Assembly (NCBI RefSeq): GCF_028640845.1
Contig: NC_080541.1
Coordinates: 156,558,502-156,622,501 of the forward strand
DNA length: 64,000 bases
Origin: Ahaetulla prasina
Lineage: Eukaryota; Chordata; Lepidosauria; Squamata; Colubridae
Direction of reading: 5' to 3'
Part shown: in pieces, positions 11,869 through 25,310 of the stretch
Position numbering within the stretch: the stretch's first letter is position 1
Layout of the letters: each line of letters begins with the position of its first letter
Translations under genes and position numbers: made by a program
Notes under the pieces: model-generated
Told to the model about the DNA's origin: nothing
What the model saw: only the letters and a program-made list of their open reading frames with translations
Database searches by the model: none

Positions 11869-12389
11869 CATTAAATTTAATATTAATAGTATTAATAGAT
11901 AATCTATACATTATCAATATTTGATTTCATAACATTAACCCTAAAAAGAAACTTATCCAGAGAATCTTCAAGAATCAGACATGATTGAAGTGAAGAAAAT
12001 AAAAATATCTAAAAGGAGTAGAATTGACCAAACATTTGATTTAAATCATCTTCCTTCATCCTGGGTCTATATATCAGATTTCTGATATATTCTGGAAATT
12101 AATGATTTTAACATGTTTGGAAGGGGAAAAATATGTGACCAACAAATAACGATGATTTTCAATTTGTAATTAATTTTTTATGAAAGGTATAAGAACCAAG
12201 AATTCTACTCTTAATAACGAAATGGTGTTTCAGTTGTTAAAACATGGAAATACATGATGGAGTCAAGAAGATTCTTGTTCTAAAATAAATAGTTCTGAAA
12301 GAAGCATTGACTGGTGGAATCTCACTGAAAAATATTAAATAATTCCCCCCCCCATTTATTATCTGTTGTAACTTGCACAAAATTTCCTA

Positions 12390-13067
12390 CGTGCTGTGAG
12401 TACGTACCCTTCTTCAAGGTTGTGGAACCCATACCACGTCTCTGACATAAATACAATAGAACCCGTCCAGAAATATTTTACTAGAAGAGTTCTTCGCTCC
12501 TCCGAAAACAACAAAATACCTTATACCACCAGGCTTGAAATCCTGGGATTAGAAAACTTACAACTCCGTCAACTTCGACATGACCTGCGTTTAACACACA
12601 AAATCATCTATTGCAATATTCTTCCTGTAAATGACTACTTCAGCTTCAATCGCAATATTACAAGAGCAAACGATAGATTCAAACTTAATGTCAACCGCTT
12701 CAAACTTGATTGCAGAAAATATGACTTCTGTAACAGAGTTGTTAATGCTTGGAACTCATTACCTGACTCCATAGTCTCTACTCAAAATCCCAAAATCTTC
12801 AACCAAAAACTGTCTACTATTGACCTCACCCCATTCCCAAGAGGACTATAAGGAGCGTGCCTAAGAGCACAAAAGTGCCTACCGTTTCTGTCCTATTGTT
12901 CCCTTTATTATATCAAATTAATATAGCTGATGCATATTCTTTACTTATATGTGTGTATATATATATATACACACACACATATATATATATATATTCTTCA
13001 TGATATGTTTTTTTACTTATGACAATGTTTGTATATACTGTTGTGACAAAATGAAATAAAAAAAAAA
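12390..13067 (+). mobile_element. CR1-group LINE 3' part, sense
   Basis: An open frame at 12396-12851 (151 codons) encodes the end of a LINE ORF2: RLWNPYHVSDINTIEPVQKY, then NRVVNAWNSLPDSIVS, then FNQKLSTIDL. The 3'UTR holds a TA/CA microsatellite (12945-12995) and ends TGTTGTGACAAAATGAAATAAA plus A. This copy is 5'-truncated and abuts an MIR-like SINE. Confidence 0.88.
12948..12996. repeat. (TA)n/(CA)n microsatellite
   Basis: Mixed TA, CA and TA dinucleotide runs within the LINE 3'UTR. Confidence 0.9.
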
Positions 13068-13255
13068 GATACTTGCAGGCTAACTGCCCACTATTAGGAG
13101 TCCAATCCTACCAGCTCAAGGTTGACTCAGCTTTCCATCCTTCTGAGATCATTAAAACGAGGACCCAGATAGTAATACGCTGACTCTATATATACCACTT
13201 AGTGCTGTAAAGCACTATAAAGGATTATATAAGTTTAAGTGTTATTGTTATCTGG
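13068..13255 (+). mobile_element. MIR-like (CORE-type) tRNA-derived SINE, head truncated
   Basis: It shares CTCAAGGTTGACTCAGC, GAGGACCCAGAT and the tail TGCTGTAAAGCACTATAAAG ... TATAAGT with the copies at 24548 and 37582. The tail resembles an L2/MIR-type 3' end. Confidence 0.75.
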
Positions 13256-14849
13256 TTGTTTAATGTTCTAGTTTTTTATGATTTGAGGCTATCATGCCAG
13301 ACTATTTGGGAATAGGTAAATTTTGAAAAATGGCTCTAATTGGCATATTTTCCTAGTTCTTGAATTTGATTGTGACAATGAAGATTGAAGAGTGAGTTTG
13401 CCAGTTTTATTTCTCATTCAAGAGATAGAAATAGCAACCCTGAGGAACTGTTACCTTCTTAAACATACAAGTATGTCAAAGGGATATATATTTCCTATTT
13501 CTTTTGTTACAAACTTAATTATTTAAAAAATACATTCCAGTTGGGAAAGAGAAGAGATTTTAATAGAAAATGAGTGATGCAGGAAAGGAATCAAACTAGA
13601 GCTCTGGGATCAATTAATAGATTCTATTTTTTTCTCCCTTTAATTCTCTCTCATGCTACTTTAGAGTCTCGGCCTTTCTGAATGGCTTTTCTGAGGTAAA
13701 GAGAAAAGAAGGAACCAGAGGCATTTGCAACAGGACTAAAAAGAAAAAGTCAATATGGCGGCCACAATCATGTGATCAAAACCTTTCCCCTTGATGAGTA
13801 GCTCTTTTCCTTTGGCTGAATGTGAGAACTTAGAAACTGTATACCTTAGTTCTATTCCCCCATTTGTAATACAGGGATAATTGTGGTGAACTGATAGGAT
13901 TATTCAAATAATTTCATTAAAAGAGAATGGCTTAGAATCCAAAGATAACTTTTAATTGGCTGAAGGATCATTTTCTATCTATCGTCCCTTCTTGAAATCA
14001 TAGAAAGCTTTTCAGAATAGAAGAGAAAGTTATTTTTGGTTCTGTGAAACAGAAAGCTTCTATATGTACTGTTGCCTCAACGTTCTTACGTTACTTCTCA
14101 AAGTCTTCTACATCCCATCTGGCTTCAGTACCACAAAACTTTCAAGTTCACCTGTAATTTCAAAAGGAGGCTTTTTACTGAATCAGGCAGAATTCCTGAA
14201 GTATGTGGGATGGGTTGTGGTAGTGGGGGACACGGAGAGGCAGAAGGATGGACACCTTTCTATGGACATCTTAAATTTAATATATTGAAGCCAATATATA
14301 TACAGTAGAATGGTTTGGTTACTTTGTACTGTTATATCATTAATGTCTCTTAGGAAAATGGCAATTATGGCAAGAATGATGATGAAAATCAGAACCATGT
14401 TAAAAAGTTAGATTAATTGTGCAGGAATCTCTTGTGGAACACAAACAGCAACCATATGTATTATTGCCTGTCAAGTGCTTGATTTGATGAAGTGATAAAC
14501 AGGAACATCAGAAAGTTTTTTTTAAGCTTTCTGAAAAATAAGACTATTTTTTTGTCCTTATGAACACAGAGCATTACCCTCCAGAGACCAGTTTTCCATT
14601 TTAGAGCGAAGTGTCTGAATCAGTGGTGCCTATCTAAATCCAGATAATTAGAAGAAACAAATAGTTTAAATTATATTTTATTTGGTATCAGAAACGATTT
14701 CTGAACTGAAGCAATTGAGTGGATATGGGAATACATCCTTATTTTTCCCTTGAAATCTGGGTATTGTTTTAATAACATTAACCATGTTATTATTATTGTT
14801 ATAATAGTCTCAAGATGTGGTGCTAAAATAGCTCATCAACTACAATCTG
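13256..14849. other. Intergenic, nothing recognised
   Basis: No supported gene. Short open frames near 14064-14308 and opposite 14183-14398 look like chance overlaps with no family signature. Confidence 0.4.
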
Positions 14850-14915
14850 TGCATGCAATCTGCACATGCGCGAGTGAACAGGTAGCAAAGGTAAGTGAAA
14901 CCCACTACTGAATAA
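14850..14915. mobile_element. hAT-like MITE end fragment
   Basis: It contains GCACATGCGCGAGTGAACAG and GGTAGCAAAGGTAAGTGAAA and ends CCCACTACTG, the terminal part of a family related to 6259-6329. Only one end is preserved. Confidence 0.45.
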
Positions 14916-17312
14916 TATGTAGTGTGGCATACCTTCAAAGACTTTCTAATAATCTTCACAACTAGGCAAAGGGAACTTAAGGCATAGCACACTGATGAGA
15001 AAAGATGTCACACTGAACTACAATCATGTACACACGCAGGTTATCTGTGAAAATTATTCCCTGAACCATGACTGTTTATAAATCTGAACAACACCATCTT
15101 TTTTCCAAATATTAAACTTTTCAATTAGGACAGGTGGTGATTTACTGATACTAGTTCTGACATTGGAGGTGGGATATCCCGCAATAACAGTTTCTGGAAA
15201 TGATGGCAGGATTACTTGGTATTCAATAGATATTTGGCCTACATTTCTAATTTAGTTTGAAAACTCAATCAAATTAAATCAGAAAATGCTGACCTGGAAT
15301 TTTCCCATCACATTTTATTAGAAATGTTGTATTTGGCTAAAAAACAATGTTGGTTTTATAAGTTGGCTGCATTGAGAACAAAAACTCTTTCTAGTTCATC
15401 AATCTACTTTATGTTTGCTTTCTTATTCATGCTTACAATCTACTTATGTAAGCTTTAAATTTTTGCCCCTTTAGGTTGTTCAGAACTAAGTTTCTAATTG
15501 AAGAACATATAACTGTTGTGATTAAATAAATAATAAACAAATGTCTGTCTGAGTTGATTTTTCAAATATCCACATGGAGAGAAAAATAATTGTTTCTCAA
15601 AAAAAGGAATAGGTTGTTTTAATCTTGTAGTTCAGAGTCCACCCTCCCCCCTGAATTTTGTTTCTATTCTTGTACAACCCTTTTTGTTAATGGCTTGCAA
15701 TAGTAATTGGGTGGCATATACATTTAATAAATTATAAATAAATAAATAAGCCTGCATCAACTGACCAATAAAGTCAATGATCTCACTAGGAAATTCTTTC
15801 TCCAATTTTAACAGAGTTCTTTTCCCTAACTTTTTAAATGGGAAGCAAGAAGCTTGTTAAAAAGTAAACTACAGTATTTAGGTCAAAAAAACCCTGCTTT
15901 TAACTTTGAGTCTGTTTTAAGTCTGACAATACATGACTTTTAGCAACTAAACTATGATGTGTTCAGAATGCTGGAACAGGCTGCAAATGCTACAAATATC
16001 TAAGCTTTTATTTATAATTTTTTTAGTTACATCAAAGATGTGAGGAAACAACTGTGTAAACAAACATAACAATAAGACAGCAAGAGATTTGACTCAAGGA
16101 CAAAAGGTGGAAGAAGCTTTTCTTAATTTATTAAGGCAGATGTTACCTAACCATGTGGACAATAAAATAAATGTTGCCAAAAGCATCTAATGAAGGCAGA
16201 TCCTTCCCTAACGTATTAAGGAGCAACTGGCAAAGGCAAAAACCATGTTTTTAGCATTTTTTAGTTTAACAAAGGAAAAGGGTCACAAACATTCAGAGTT
16301 GTTCAAAGCGGTACATCCAGCAACTGCATTCAACTAGAATTCTTCACTCTTTAATAGGTCATTTTGAGTCAGAGTGAAGAGAGTAAGTTGGCTCATAATT
16401 ACCTGTTTTAGTGATAGCTTCATACTTTAGCCTTGTACAACAATAGTGCCGAAGAAAATAAAATTTTGTAATGACGACCAAATATGATCCCTGCTGTGCA
16501 GTGTAACCTCCACCATGAAATCGTATTTCTTTCATGTTCTTGATCTTACTAGAAAAGAATTAAAAGGAAATGAGTCTTTTGATACTTTTCTTTCTTTCTT
16601 TGTAATTAAAGGGAACAGAGAAATCTTTTCCAAGTGATGAATCACCTTTATCTAGAGATGAATAATTCATACTGAAATGACAGACATGAAGTACAGAAAT
16701 CCATTAGAGCCTAAGGCAAGCAAATTTTTAATGGCTAGGAGGAATATATATTTAAAATCAATTAATTTAGAAGTCAAGAGCCATGGAAGAGAATAATTGT
16801 AACATGATGACAACTGAAGTCACAAGGTTGGAATACTTGACCTGTTGTAAGCATTTTTGGGGAATTTGTGGGTTATAGACGCTATTGGAAGTTGTGAATG
16901 CTTTTGCGCCATCAATTCAGCATTGACTTTTAGTGATCACATGGAGAGACATTTTCAAGAATGACCTGTCCCCAACCTGGCATTTCAATCTTCCAAAAGT
17001 TGCATCCATTGTTGTTGTAATTGAATCCATCCACCTTGCTCCTACTGGTCATCTTCTACCCCACCCCTTTTTTTCCAGCATTAGGAACTTCTCAAAGGAT
17101 CTAGGTCTTCACATAGTATGTAAAGTACGATAACTTGGGCCTTAACTCTGAATTGGTTTGTTCTACAATCCATTTGTTTGCTTTTCGGCAATACATGATC
17201 TCTGGGTAGAACATGATCATTTCTATCTTATGTGAGAAATCTTGGAAGCTTGGCACACACCTATTTTGCTTGAATTCTGGCTTAGGTTTCTGGTTATTTA
17301 TTTTCTTCTGTA
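14916..17312. other. Intergenic, nothing recognised apart from a possible LINE tail
   Basis: Bases 15690-15750 (GGGTGGCATATACATTTAAT followed by AATA repeats) look like the 3' end of an old LINE or SINE. The rest shows no gene or repeat I can name. Confidence 0.35.
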
Positions 17313-17695
17313 TACAGGTAGTGCTCGACTTACGCCCGCAATTGAGCCCAAAATTTCAGTTGCTGAGTGAGATAGTTGTTAAATGAGTTTTGCCCCATTT
17401 TACGACTTTTCTTGCCACAGTTGTTCAGTGAATCACTGTAGTTGTTAAATTAGCAACATAGTTGTTAAGTGAATCTGGTTTTACCATTGACTTTGCTTGT
17501 CAGAAGGTCACTAAAGGTGATCACATGATCCCTGGACACTGCAACCGTCATAAATGAGTCAGTTGCCAAGCGTCTGAATTTTGATCACTTGACCATGCAG
17601 TGGTCAGTGTGAAAAATGGACACATACTTTTTTCAGTGCCATTGTAACTTCAAACGATCATTAAATGAATTGTTGTAAGTCAAGGTCTACCTGTA
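17313..17695 (+). mobile_element. Tigger-like (TA target) MITE, ~380 bp
   Basis: The ends are inverted: TACAGGTAGTGCTCGACTTA and GTAAGTCAAGGTCTACCTGT, with TA at each outer edge as for Tc1/mariner elements. The interior alternates motifs such as TTGTTAAATGAGTTTTGCCC and GGTGATCACATGATCCCTGG. It is non-coding. At least eight further copies occur in the window, and this one is a good reference copy. Confidence 0.85.
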
Positions 17696-18773
17696 CTGTT
17701 CATATAAATACAAGAGCTTATATTATGATGCTGTTTATACTCTTTTGTCTCTTTTGATTCCTGAAGAGGTAAACCTAGTTTATAAATAGAAGCCATATTT
17801 TGTAAATATCAATAATTCTGTTTGGATTATACTTTCTCTACTTTTCCAGTGCAAATTTAAAACTAAACAGCTTTAGAAGACAGCTTTGATGGTTGTCTCA
17901 AAGGAACTTTTTTCCTAAAAAAAGCCTTTATGGCTGCTCATCGGTAGTCAACACCAATACAGAAGACTAAAGTTACATTCAGACAATCACGATCATGGTT
18001 ATTCTACTCAATAATACCCAGGTTCTTTGGTTCAGATTATTGTTGTGTGTGCCAGTGAATATAGCTTAAGTAGGCCAAGAGCTCACCTGGAGGCAATTTT
18101 AATAAATATAGAATGATCATATTTGTATTTAAAACATAGCCATATGGCTAAGCCTGCCTCTTTCTATATAGATCAGCACACAATATGCATATTTTATGTA
18201 AATCTGTATTTTCTACTGGCCTATTTTTGGGTGACATATTTCCTATTTCTGGTTGACACATAAATATGAAAGGGAGGGGTTTGCATCCAGTGACTTCTCA
18301 AATGTCCAAATCAAGCAAGTCAAAGTTAAAACCATGATTTCTATCCAGCTCTAAACTGGATCGGCTATTATCTTTTCACTATTCATATCACTTTAGTTAA
18401 AAAAATAATGAAGACTAGCTGTTCCTTCTTTTTTTTCTGGAAACAGAAAAGAATGTAGAAAAGCCCCATTGCCAATTCCCCAAATTGTCTTTTTTGTTTC
18501 CTTACTTTTTTAAAATTTTCCTTCATTTAAAAGAAAATGTAGAAACAAAGGCATGTTTGCTCCATTCAGGAGTATTTGCATATTTAAAATGATCAATGGT
18601 TCCAATTAAAGTAAGATTCATAAACTAAATAAGACTGTGTTGCAAGACAACTCCTCTAATGAACCAGCCATATTAGTTGTTTTAACATGGGTACAAATTA
18701 AGCTATTTTACTTAAATGCTCAGTTATACTATGTTCAGTTCTTTCTTTTAAAAAACCATGTTTTCTAAAAGAA
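17696..18773. other. Intergenic, nothing recognised
   Basis: AT-rich, with no gene or identifiable repeat. Confidence 0.4.
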
Positions 18774-19144
18774 ACACTACAAGTGGAATACAATTGAACC
18801 CAAAATTTATGTTGCTAAGTAAGACAGCTGTTACCTGAGTTTTGCCCCATTTTACACCCTTTCTTGCCATGGTTGTTAAATGAATCACTGTAGTTGTTAA
18901 ATTAGTAACACATTTGTTAAGTAAATCCAGCTTCCCCATTGATTGTGCTTGTCAGAAGGTTGCAAAAAGTGATCACATGATACCAGGACACTGCAACTAT
19001 CATAAATACAAACCAGTTACGAAGCACCCAAATTTTGATCATATGACCATGGGAATGCCGCAATTTTCATAATTGTGAAAAATGGCCGGTGCTCTTGTAA
19101 TTTTGAACAGCCACTAAACAAATGGTAAGTTGAGGACTACCTTT
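18774..19144 (+). mobile_element. Tigger-like MITE, left end decayed
   Basis: Same interior as the copy at 17313 (GAGTTTTGCCCCATTTTACA, GTGATCACATGATACCAGGA) and a right end GGTAAGTTGAGGACTACCTT. The left terminal repeat is degraded. Confidence 0.8.
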
Positions 19145-19244
19145 AATTTACTGAAAGCTTAACAAAAAATAGTAGCTTCATATTTTAAAAATAAATTCAT
19201 CTATATTTTTTCTCAACCTGGTGTACTGTACATCCATATTTGCC

Positions 19245-19322
19245 AACCATAGCAACTAGATGGGGAATTCTGGGAATTGAAGTCAGCACATCTTAAAATT
19301 ACCATGATTGGGAAATGCTACT
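19245..19322. mobile_element. hAT-like MITE half
   Basis: It resembles the right arm of the palindromic element at 34867-34990 (AATTCTGGGAATTGAAGTCA ... ACCATGATTGGGAAATGCTA). It is more diverged and lacks the other arm. Confidence 0.5.
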
Positions 19323-19879
19323 CTAAATGGATGGGAGTTGAGATGCCTTCATTCCTGACTAGGGATTATAACACTTGAATCCCAAGACATCTGGGGATGC
19401 ACCATATGTGGAGGGTTAACATGTATTAGAACTGATTACAGGGAAATGGCTTTATTTATTGTAGATACAACTTTCTCATTTCCATCCTATCCAGTTTATG
19501 CACTGAACTCTTTACTCTACACTTTGCATGGGGAAGATGCTGCTGAAAGGATCAATTAAAAATTTGCTTGCAGTAGTTCCCCAATTCAGCTCTTGGGTAG
19601 CTAGTCAAATTGAGATATTCTGCAAGTATTTTAATTTGGGGGTAATAAAGATTTTCCTGTATCTCCAAAAAACTTATTTCCCTGGCACAACCTAAAATAT
19701 GTAGGCTAAATCCAAGTAGCCTCTTGTACTAGCCTTGAAGTGGTACACATTCTCCCCTTTTTCCATGGAACCATTGGAAGCAAATGTTTTTAAAAAGCCC
19801 AGATGAAAAGAATAGGAATATATAAGTTATATTTTTATATGAATGTGTATTTATGTGTACATGCAAATATGTGTGTCAG

Positions 19880-20187
19880 CAGTGGTGGAATGCTGCCGGT
19901 TTAACAACCGGTTTGGTGAGTGAGCGCTTTACGCATACGCATGCCTAAGGCACTAATGCACAGTAGTGAAAATGGAGCATTTAGAAGCTCAGCTGCTTAT
20001 CTTCCAGGTAAGCAATGGTAAGGTAAGTAGAACAACGAGGAATGAGAAATCAGCTGTGCCGCGTGATTGAGATGAGCTACAAAGCAGGAAATAAAGGACA
20101 GGATAGAGCAGGGGTAGGTGGGGCTAGCTAATCGTTGGCACTACCAATTCTCCTGAACTGGTCTGAACCAGCTGAATTCCACCTCTG
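19880..20187. mobile_element. hAT-type MITE with target duplication
   Basis: It starts CAGTGGTGGAATGCTGCCGG and ends AGCTGAATTCCACCTCTG, approximate inverted ends. The flanks are TGTGTCAG (19872-19879) and TGTGTCAA (20188-20195), 7 of 8 identical. The interior is non-coding. Confidence 0.8.
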
Positions 20188-20764
20188 TGTGTCAACCTTC
20201 AAGGTAGTCCAGAGAGAAAACCAAAAACATGAGTACTAATGCTATCTTTATTGTAAAGTTACGGTGACAGAATCATGCAAGTCTGAAATCACTACTTCCC
20301 TCCCTTATTTTTGCTTTTCAGAAAACTAGAGAGGGTCCCTTCTAAAATGCTTTATTCCTCCCCATGCTTCCCAATCTTTGGACTCAGATTTCTCTTATCA
20401 GACCATTGCCTAGGCTGCAGCTGTTTTTTTTCTCCTTTGTCTCCCAAGGTTATTCTCATAGCTAATAATAATACTGTATCACTAGACATAGACAACTATG
20501 ATCCTCCATATGTTGCTTTCAACACTTTCTACCAGAGTGAGTGATGGATGCTGGAGATTTAGTGTAAAAGCATCTGAAAGGTCACAAAGTTCCCAGAATT
20601 ATTATTTTTGGAATTACTTTTGAGTAGATGCACATAGTGTATGCTTTAAAGCTATTTCTGTGAACAATCGTTTCAAATTTCAAACCAACCGAGGAAAGTA
20701 TAACTATTTATTTATCCTCATACTTTAAAGCAATATTATTCGTAGTACTATAATATTATAGTTA
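20188..20764. other. Intergenic, nothing recognised
   Basis: No gene or repeat recognised; a 77-codon open frame at 20311-20544 has no family signature. Confidence 0.35.
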
Positions 20765-21910
20765 CAGACTTGTAAGTGGATCACAAGCTTCCTAACAAAC
20801 AGGAAGCAGCAGGTGAAGCTAAGCAAGATCACATCAAATACCTGTACAATTAGCACAGGGGCCCCCCAAGGCTGTGTGCTCTCCCCACTTCTCTCTGTAT
20901 ACCAATGACTGCATCTCCAATGATCCATCAGTTAAGCTACTGAAGTTCGCAGATGACACAACAGTGATTGGTCTCATTCGAGACAATGACGAATCCGCAT
21001 ATAGACGAGAGGTCGAACGACTAGCCTTGTGGTGCAACCAAAACAATCTGGAACTGAACACACTCAAAACCGTAGAAATGGTGGTAGACTTTAGGAAAAA
21101 CCCTTCCATACTTCCACCTCTCACAATACTTGACAACACAGTATCAACAGTAGAAACCTTCAAATTTCTGGGTTCTATCATATCGCAAGATCTCAAATGG
21201 ACAGCTAACATCAAAACATCATTAAAAAGGACAACAAAGAATGTTCTTTCTGCCAACTCAGTAAGCTCAAACTGCCCAAGGAGCTGCTGATCCAATTCTA
21301 CAGAGGAATTATTGAGTCTGTCATTTGCACCTCTATAACTGTCTGGTTCGGTTCTGCAACCCAACAAGAAAACACAGACTTCAGAGGATAATTAGAACTG
21401 CAGAAAAATAATTGCTACCAACTTGCCTTCCATTGAGGACCTGTATACTGCACGAATCAAGAAGAGGGCCGTGAAAATATTTGCAGATCCCTCGCATCCT
21501 GGACATAAACTGTTTCAACTCCTACCCTCAAAACGATGCTATAGAGCACTGCACACCAGAACAACTAGACACAAGAACAGTCTTTCCAAGGCCATCACTC
21601 TGCTAAACAAAATAATTCCCTCAACACTGTCAGACTATTTACTGAATCTGCACTACTATTAATCGTTTCATAGTTCCCATCACCGATCTCTTTCCACTTA
21701 TGACTGTATGACTATAACTTGTTGCTGGCAATCCTTATGATTTATATTGATATATTGATCATCAATTGTGTTGTAAATGTTGTACCTTGATGAACGTATC
21801 TTTTCTTTTATGTACACTGAGAGCATATACACCAAGACAAATTCCTTGTGTGTCCAATCACACTTGGCCAATAAAATTCTATTCTATTCTATTCTATTTT
21901 ATTCTATTCT
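20765..21910 (+). mobile_element. CR1/L3 LINE, 5'-truncated young copy, sense
   Basis: It aligns to 61379-62520 of the long L3 LINE with very few differences, mostly one-base contractions in homopolymers. The reverse transcriptase part is visible at 20874-21290 (VKLLKFADDTTVIGLI, ERLALWCNQNNLELNTLKTV), and the C-terminal part at 21423-21662. The 3' end has the usual GGCCAATAAAATTC followed by an ATTCT tract. ATAATATTA occurs just left (20750-20758) and just right (21911-21919), a possible target duplication. Confidence 0.93.
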
Positions 21911-22982
21911 ATAATATTAAATAGAAGTGCTCTCAGTCTATGGCTCATGTTCTATTTTGGCTACATTGGTTCCAAGTAAAACAAAATAATAATAAAAAGT
22001 ACAGAAAGCTTTTATTGCCACTTCTTGTTTTCTAGCTCCTTAATTGCTCTATTTTTAAAATAAATACTTTTTTCTGTATTCATTTAATGGAAGATGAGAA
22101 GGAACAAATGTAATTGTTAGCTTGAAAGCTTTCAATAAAATGCAAGGAAAGAGGATCAGGATATATGTACAGTATATGAGCTTCAAATAATGCTTTTTAA
22201 ATTAGATTTAAAAAATAAGAAAGCCAGAGGAAGTCTCTTAGAACAAAATAGCTTTTAGAAAGCTTTGAAGGTCCCAAAATTCTATCTAACAAATGTTACA
22301 CTATCTACAGTATTCCAATACATACAATTCACCAAAGTAATTTGGCTGAATAAAAGCAGAATTGACTTTCAGTAACCATATAATATACTTAAAAGACAGC
22401 TCCCTAAGAAAGAAAGCACTATCTAAAAGCATAAAACTTTATTCAGCTTAGAGGGTTCAAAAAGTAAAAGCCAAAACCTAGACTGTTTTTGGAAAAATAA
22501 TACATTTTCCTTCATCTACCTTTGAACTGCTAGCTGAATTGATTTTTTTTAAATTTTACGTTGAATTTAATCTTATATACTCAGGTACTACAATAAGTAT
22601 CTTACCAGAAGCCACTGAATGCTATACAGACGGAAAGGCTGGATGTGACATTAACATAGATTTAATTTAACTAAATTTACATTTAGTTAAAATTCAAATA
22701 TTTTAATTAATATGGATAATAGATTTGCATTTTAGTTAAACACATATTTTTGTCCCCTTCTGTTACTATATTGTTGCATAGTGTGGATGGGCATCCAAAA
22801 ATTCCCTTGAGCAAAAAGTACATCAACCAATCTCCCAGAAAGTTACTGCATATTTCCTATGTCCAAAGCCCATGCTCTCTTCTTTGAGCCATAAGACGTT
22901 CTCAAAAAGTTGCTATGAGGTTTATTTGCCTTAATAACAAATCACTGAAGGCCTTTAGTGTCTTTTAAAAAACAATTTTATT
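21911..22982. other. Intergenic, nothing recognised
   Basis: AT-rich, without supported features. Confidence 0.4.
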
Positions 22983-24045
22983 TGCAAGTGAATAGAATAG
23001 AATAGAATAGAATAGAATAGAATAGAATAGAATAGAATAGAATAGAATAGAATAGAATAGGGTTTTTTATTGGCCAAGTGTGACTGGACACACAAGGAAT
23101 TTGTCTTGGTGCATATGCTCTCAGTGTACATAAAAGAAAAGATACATTTATCAAGAATCATAAGGTACAACACTTAATGATAGTCATAGGGTACAAATAA
23201 GCAATCAGGAAACTATATCAATATAAATCGTAAGGATACAAGCAACAAAGTTACAGTCATACAGTCATAAGTGGAAGGAGATGGGTGGTGGGAACGATGA
23301 GAAGATAAATAGTAGTGCAGACTTAGTAAATAGTTTGACAGTGTTGAGGGAATTATTTATTTAGCACAGTGATGGCGTTTGGGAAGAAACTGTTCTTGTG
23401 TCTAGTTGTTCTGGTGTGCAGTGCTCTATAGAGTCATTTTGAGGGTAGGAGTTGAAACAGTTTATGTCCAGAACGTGAGGGGTCTGTAAATATTTTCAAA
23501 GCTCTCTTTTTAACTCGTGCAGTATACAGGTCCTCAATGGAAGGCAGGTTGGTAGCAATTGTGTTTTCTGCAGTTCTAATTATTCTCTGAAGTCTGTGTC
23601 TGTCTTGTTGGGTTGCAGAACCAAACCAGACAGTTATAGAGGTGCAGATGACAGACTCAATAATTCTCTGTAGAACTTGTGCTTTTTTGTTGACGTTTTT
23701 GATGTTAGCTGTCCATTTTAGATCTTGCGATATGGTAGAACCTAGAAATTTGAAGGTCTCTATTGTTGATATTGTGTTGTCTAGTATTGTGAGAGGTGGA
23801 AGTATGAAAGTATGGACTTTCTTCTAAAGTCTACCACCATTTCTACGGTTTTGAGTGTGTTCAGTTCCAGATTGTTCCGGTTGCACCACGATGCTAGTTG
23901 TTCAACCTCCCATCTGTATGCTGATTCATCATTGTCTCAAATGAGACCAATCACTGTTGTGTCATCTGCGAACTTCAGTAGTTTAACAGATGGATCATTA
24001 GAGATGCAGTCATTGATATACAGAGAGAAGTGGGGAGAGCACTAT
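22983..24045 (-). mobile_element. CR1/L3 LINE, antisense, with (GAATA)n tail
   Basis: The + strand begins with about 14 GAATA units (22987-23060) and then the reversed L3 3' end. The ORF2 region follows (+ strand 23700-24040 is the complement of the FADDTTVIG and LALWCNQ regions). Its 3'UTR is the TACCCTATGACTATCATTAA version, unlike the 20765 and 59279 copies. It is 5'-truncated at about 24045. Confidence 0.92.
22987..23060. repeat. (GAATA)n microsatellite seeded by LINE tail
   Basis: About 14 near-perfect pentanucleotide units directly at the 3' end of the antisense L3 LINE. Confidence 0.97.
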
Positions 24046-24547
24046 ATAAATAAAACACTAAATAACTGCACACTAAAATTGAAACAAAGATAGTTAATGA
24101 TAGAAAACAATATAATGGCAAAGGCCATTATATGTATGTTTTCTAGGCTATATTAATGCATTGTTCCTTCCTACTATGTTGTTCATGAAGAAACTCTTGC
24201 AGTAACTTAACCTGGCAATTGATAATGCCAACTAAGCAATTTATAATATCAATATCCATTGAGAGTTTTATTTTAGAAGTGCCTGGAAAATACGGTAAGT
24301 AAAAAGGCTCATACATTTGGAATAACTTCTCCTTTAACACACTGACTTGAGCATTTCAGATTACAGAGTAATTTGATTTTTTTTTCATCTTTTAAAAATT
24401 TAACATATTATGGGGAAATAGTGTTCAGACCCAATCTAATAGACCTTTTTCCCTATTTCATTTTTTAAATAGCCCAGTTTGCTTGACCATAGCAAAGACG
24501 TGGTAAGAGAACTGATAAGTGGTCCATTAGGTTTATTAATATTAGGG

Positions 24548-24780
24548 GATGAGCCCTAGTAATGCAGTGGCTAGAGTGCAGTATTGTAGGTTAACTCTGC
24601 CAACAGCCAGGAGTTTGATCCTGACAGCTCACCTTTGACTCAACCTTCCATCCTTCCAAGATTGGTAAAATAAGGACCCAGATTGTTGAGGGCAATGTGC
24701 TGACTCTGTAAACCACTTATAGTGTGCTATAAAGCACTATGAAACAGTACATAAGTCTTAAGTGCTATTGCTATTGTTAG
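24548..24780 (+). mobile_element. MIR-like tRNA-derived SINE
   Basis: The head GTAATGCAGTGGCTAGAGTG and the box-B-like GGAGTTTGATCCTGACAG point to a tRNA origin. The core is AAAATAAGGACCCAGATTGT, and the tail GTAAACCACTTATAG ... CTATAAAGCACTATG is followed by TAAGTGCTATTGCTATT. This is the most complete copy of the family in the window. Confidence 0.8.
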
Positions 24781-25310
24781 TTTTGGAAAGGATAATGCAT
24801 GGGGAGAGAACAGCTTTTAGATCTGTGCTTAGTATGTCTGAAGAATACCAATTTTCATTATGGAATTTCAGTGAGCTGAAAGTTGGAGTTGAGGGTTGAC
24901 GTGATGTTTACAGAAAAGGTTCTCTGGGGATCTACTGCCTGATTTTAATCCACTTGTTTTCAATGATGCAGATGCACAGGGCCTCTAGGGCTATGAATGG
25001 TCTTTGCAAGCTTGAAAGGGACTTCACAGGTCTCACGAATTGTAATTAATGTGTTAGAAGGCGAACATTATTTAATAATAATCACCTAGTGATAATGTTA
25101 AATTTAAACAATTTAATGTACTTTTAATTGATGCATTAAAAAAGACATTAAATACATTTTCGGTTTTTCTCCTCCTTTGTAGTTTTAGAAGCTCTTGGGT
25201 TAAAAAATCAAGTTACATAAGATATCTCTCTTCATGTGTACAGGGGAGAGGTTACAAAAGAAACTTCCATTTGTCCTGCTCTTGCAGCCGAAGAAAGCTA
25301 TGTGTAGCAA
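24781..25310. other. Intergenic, nothing recognised
   Basis: No feature recognised. Confidence 0.4.
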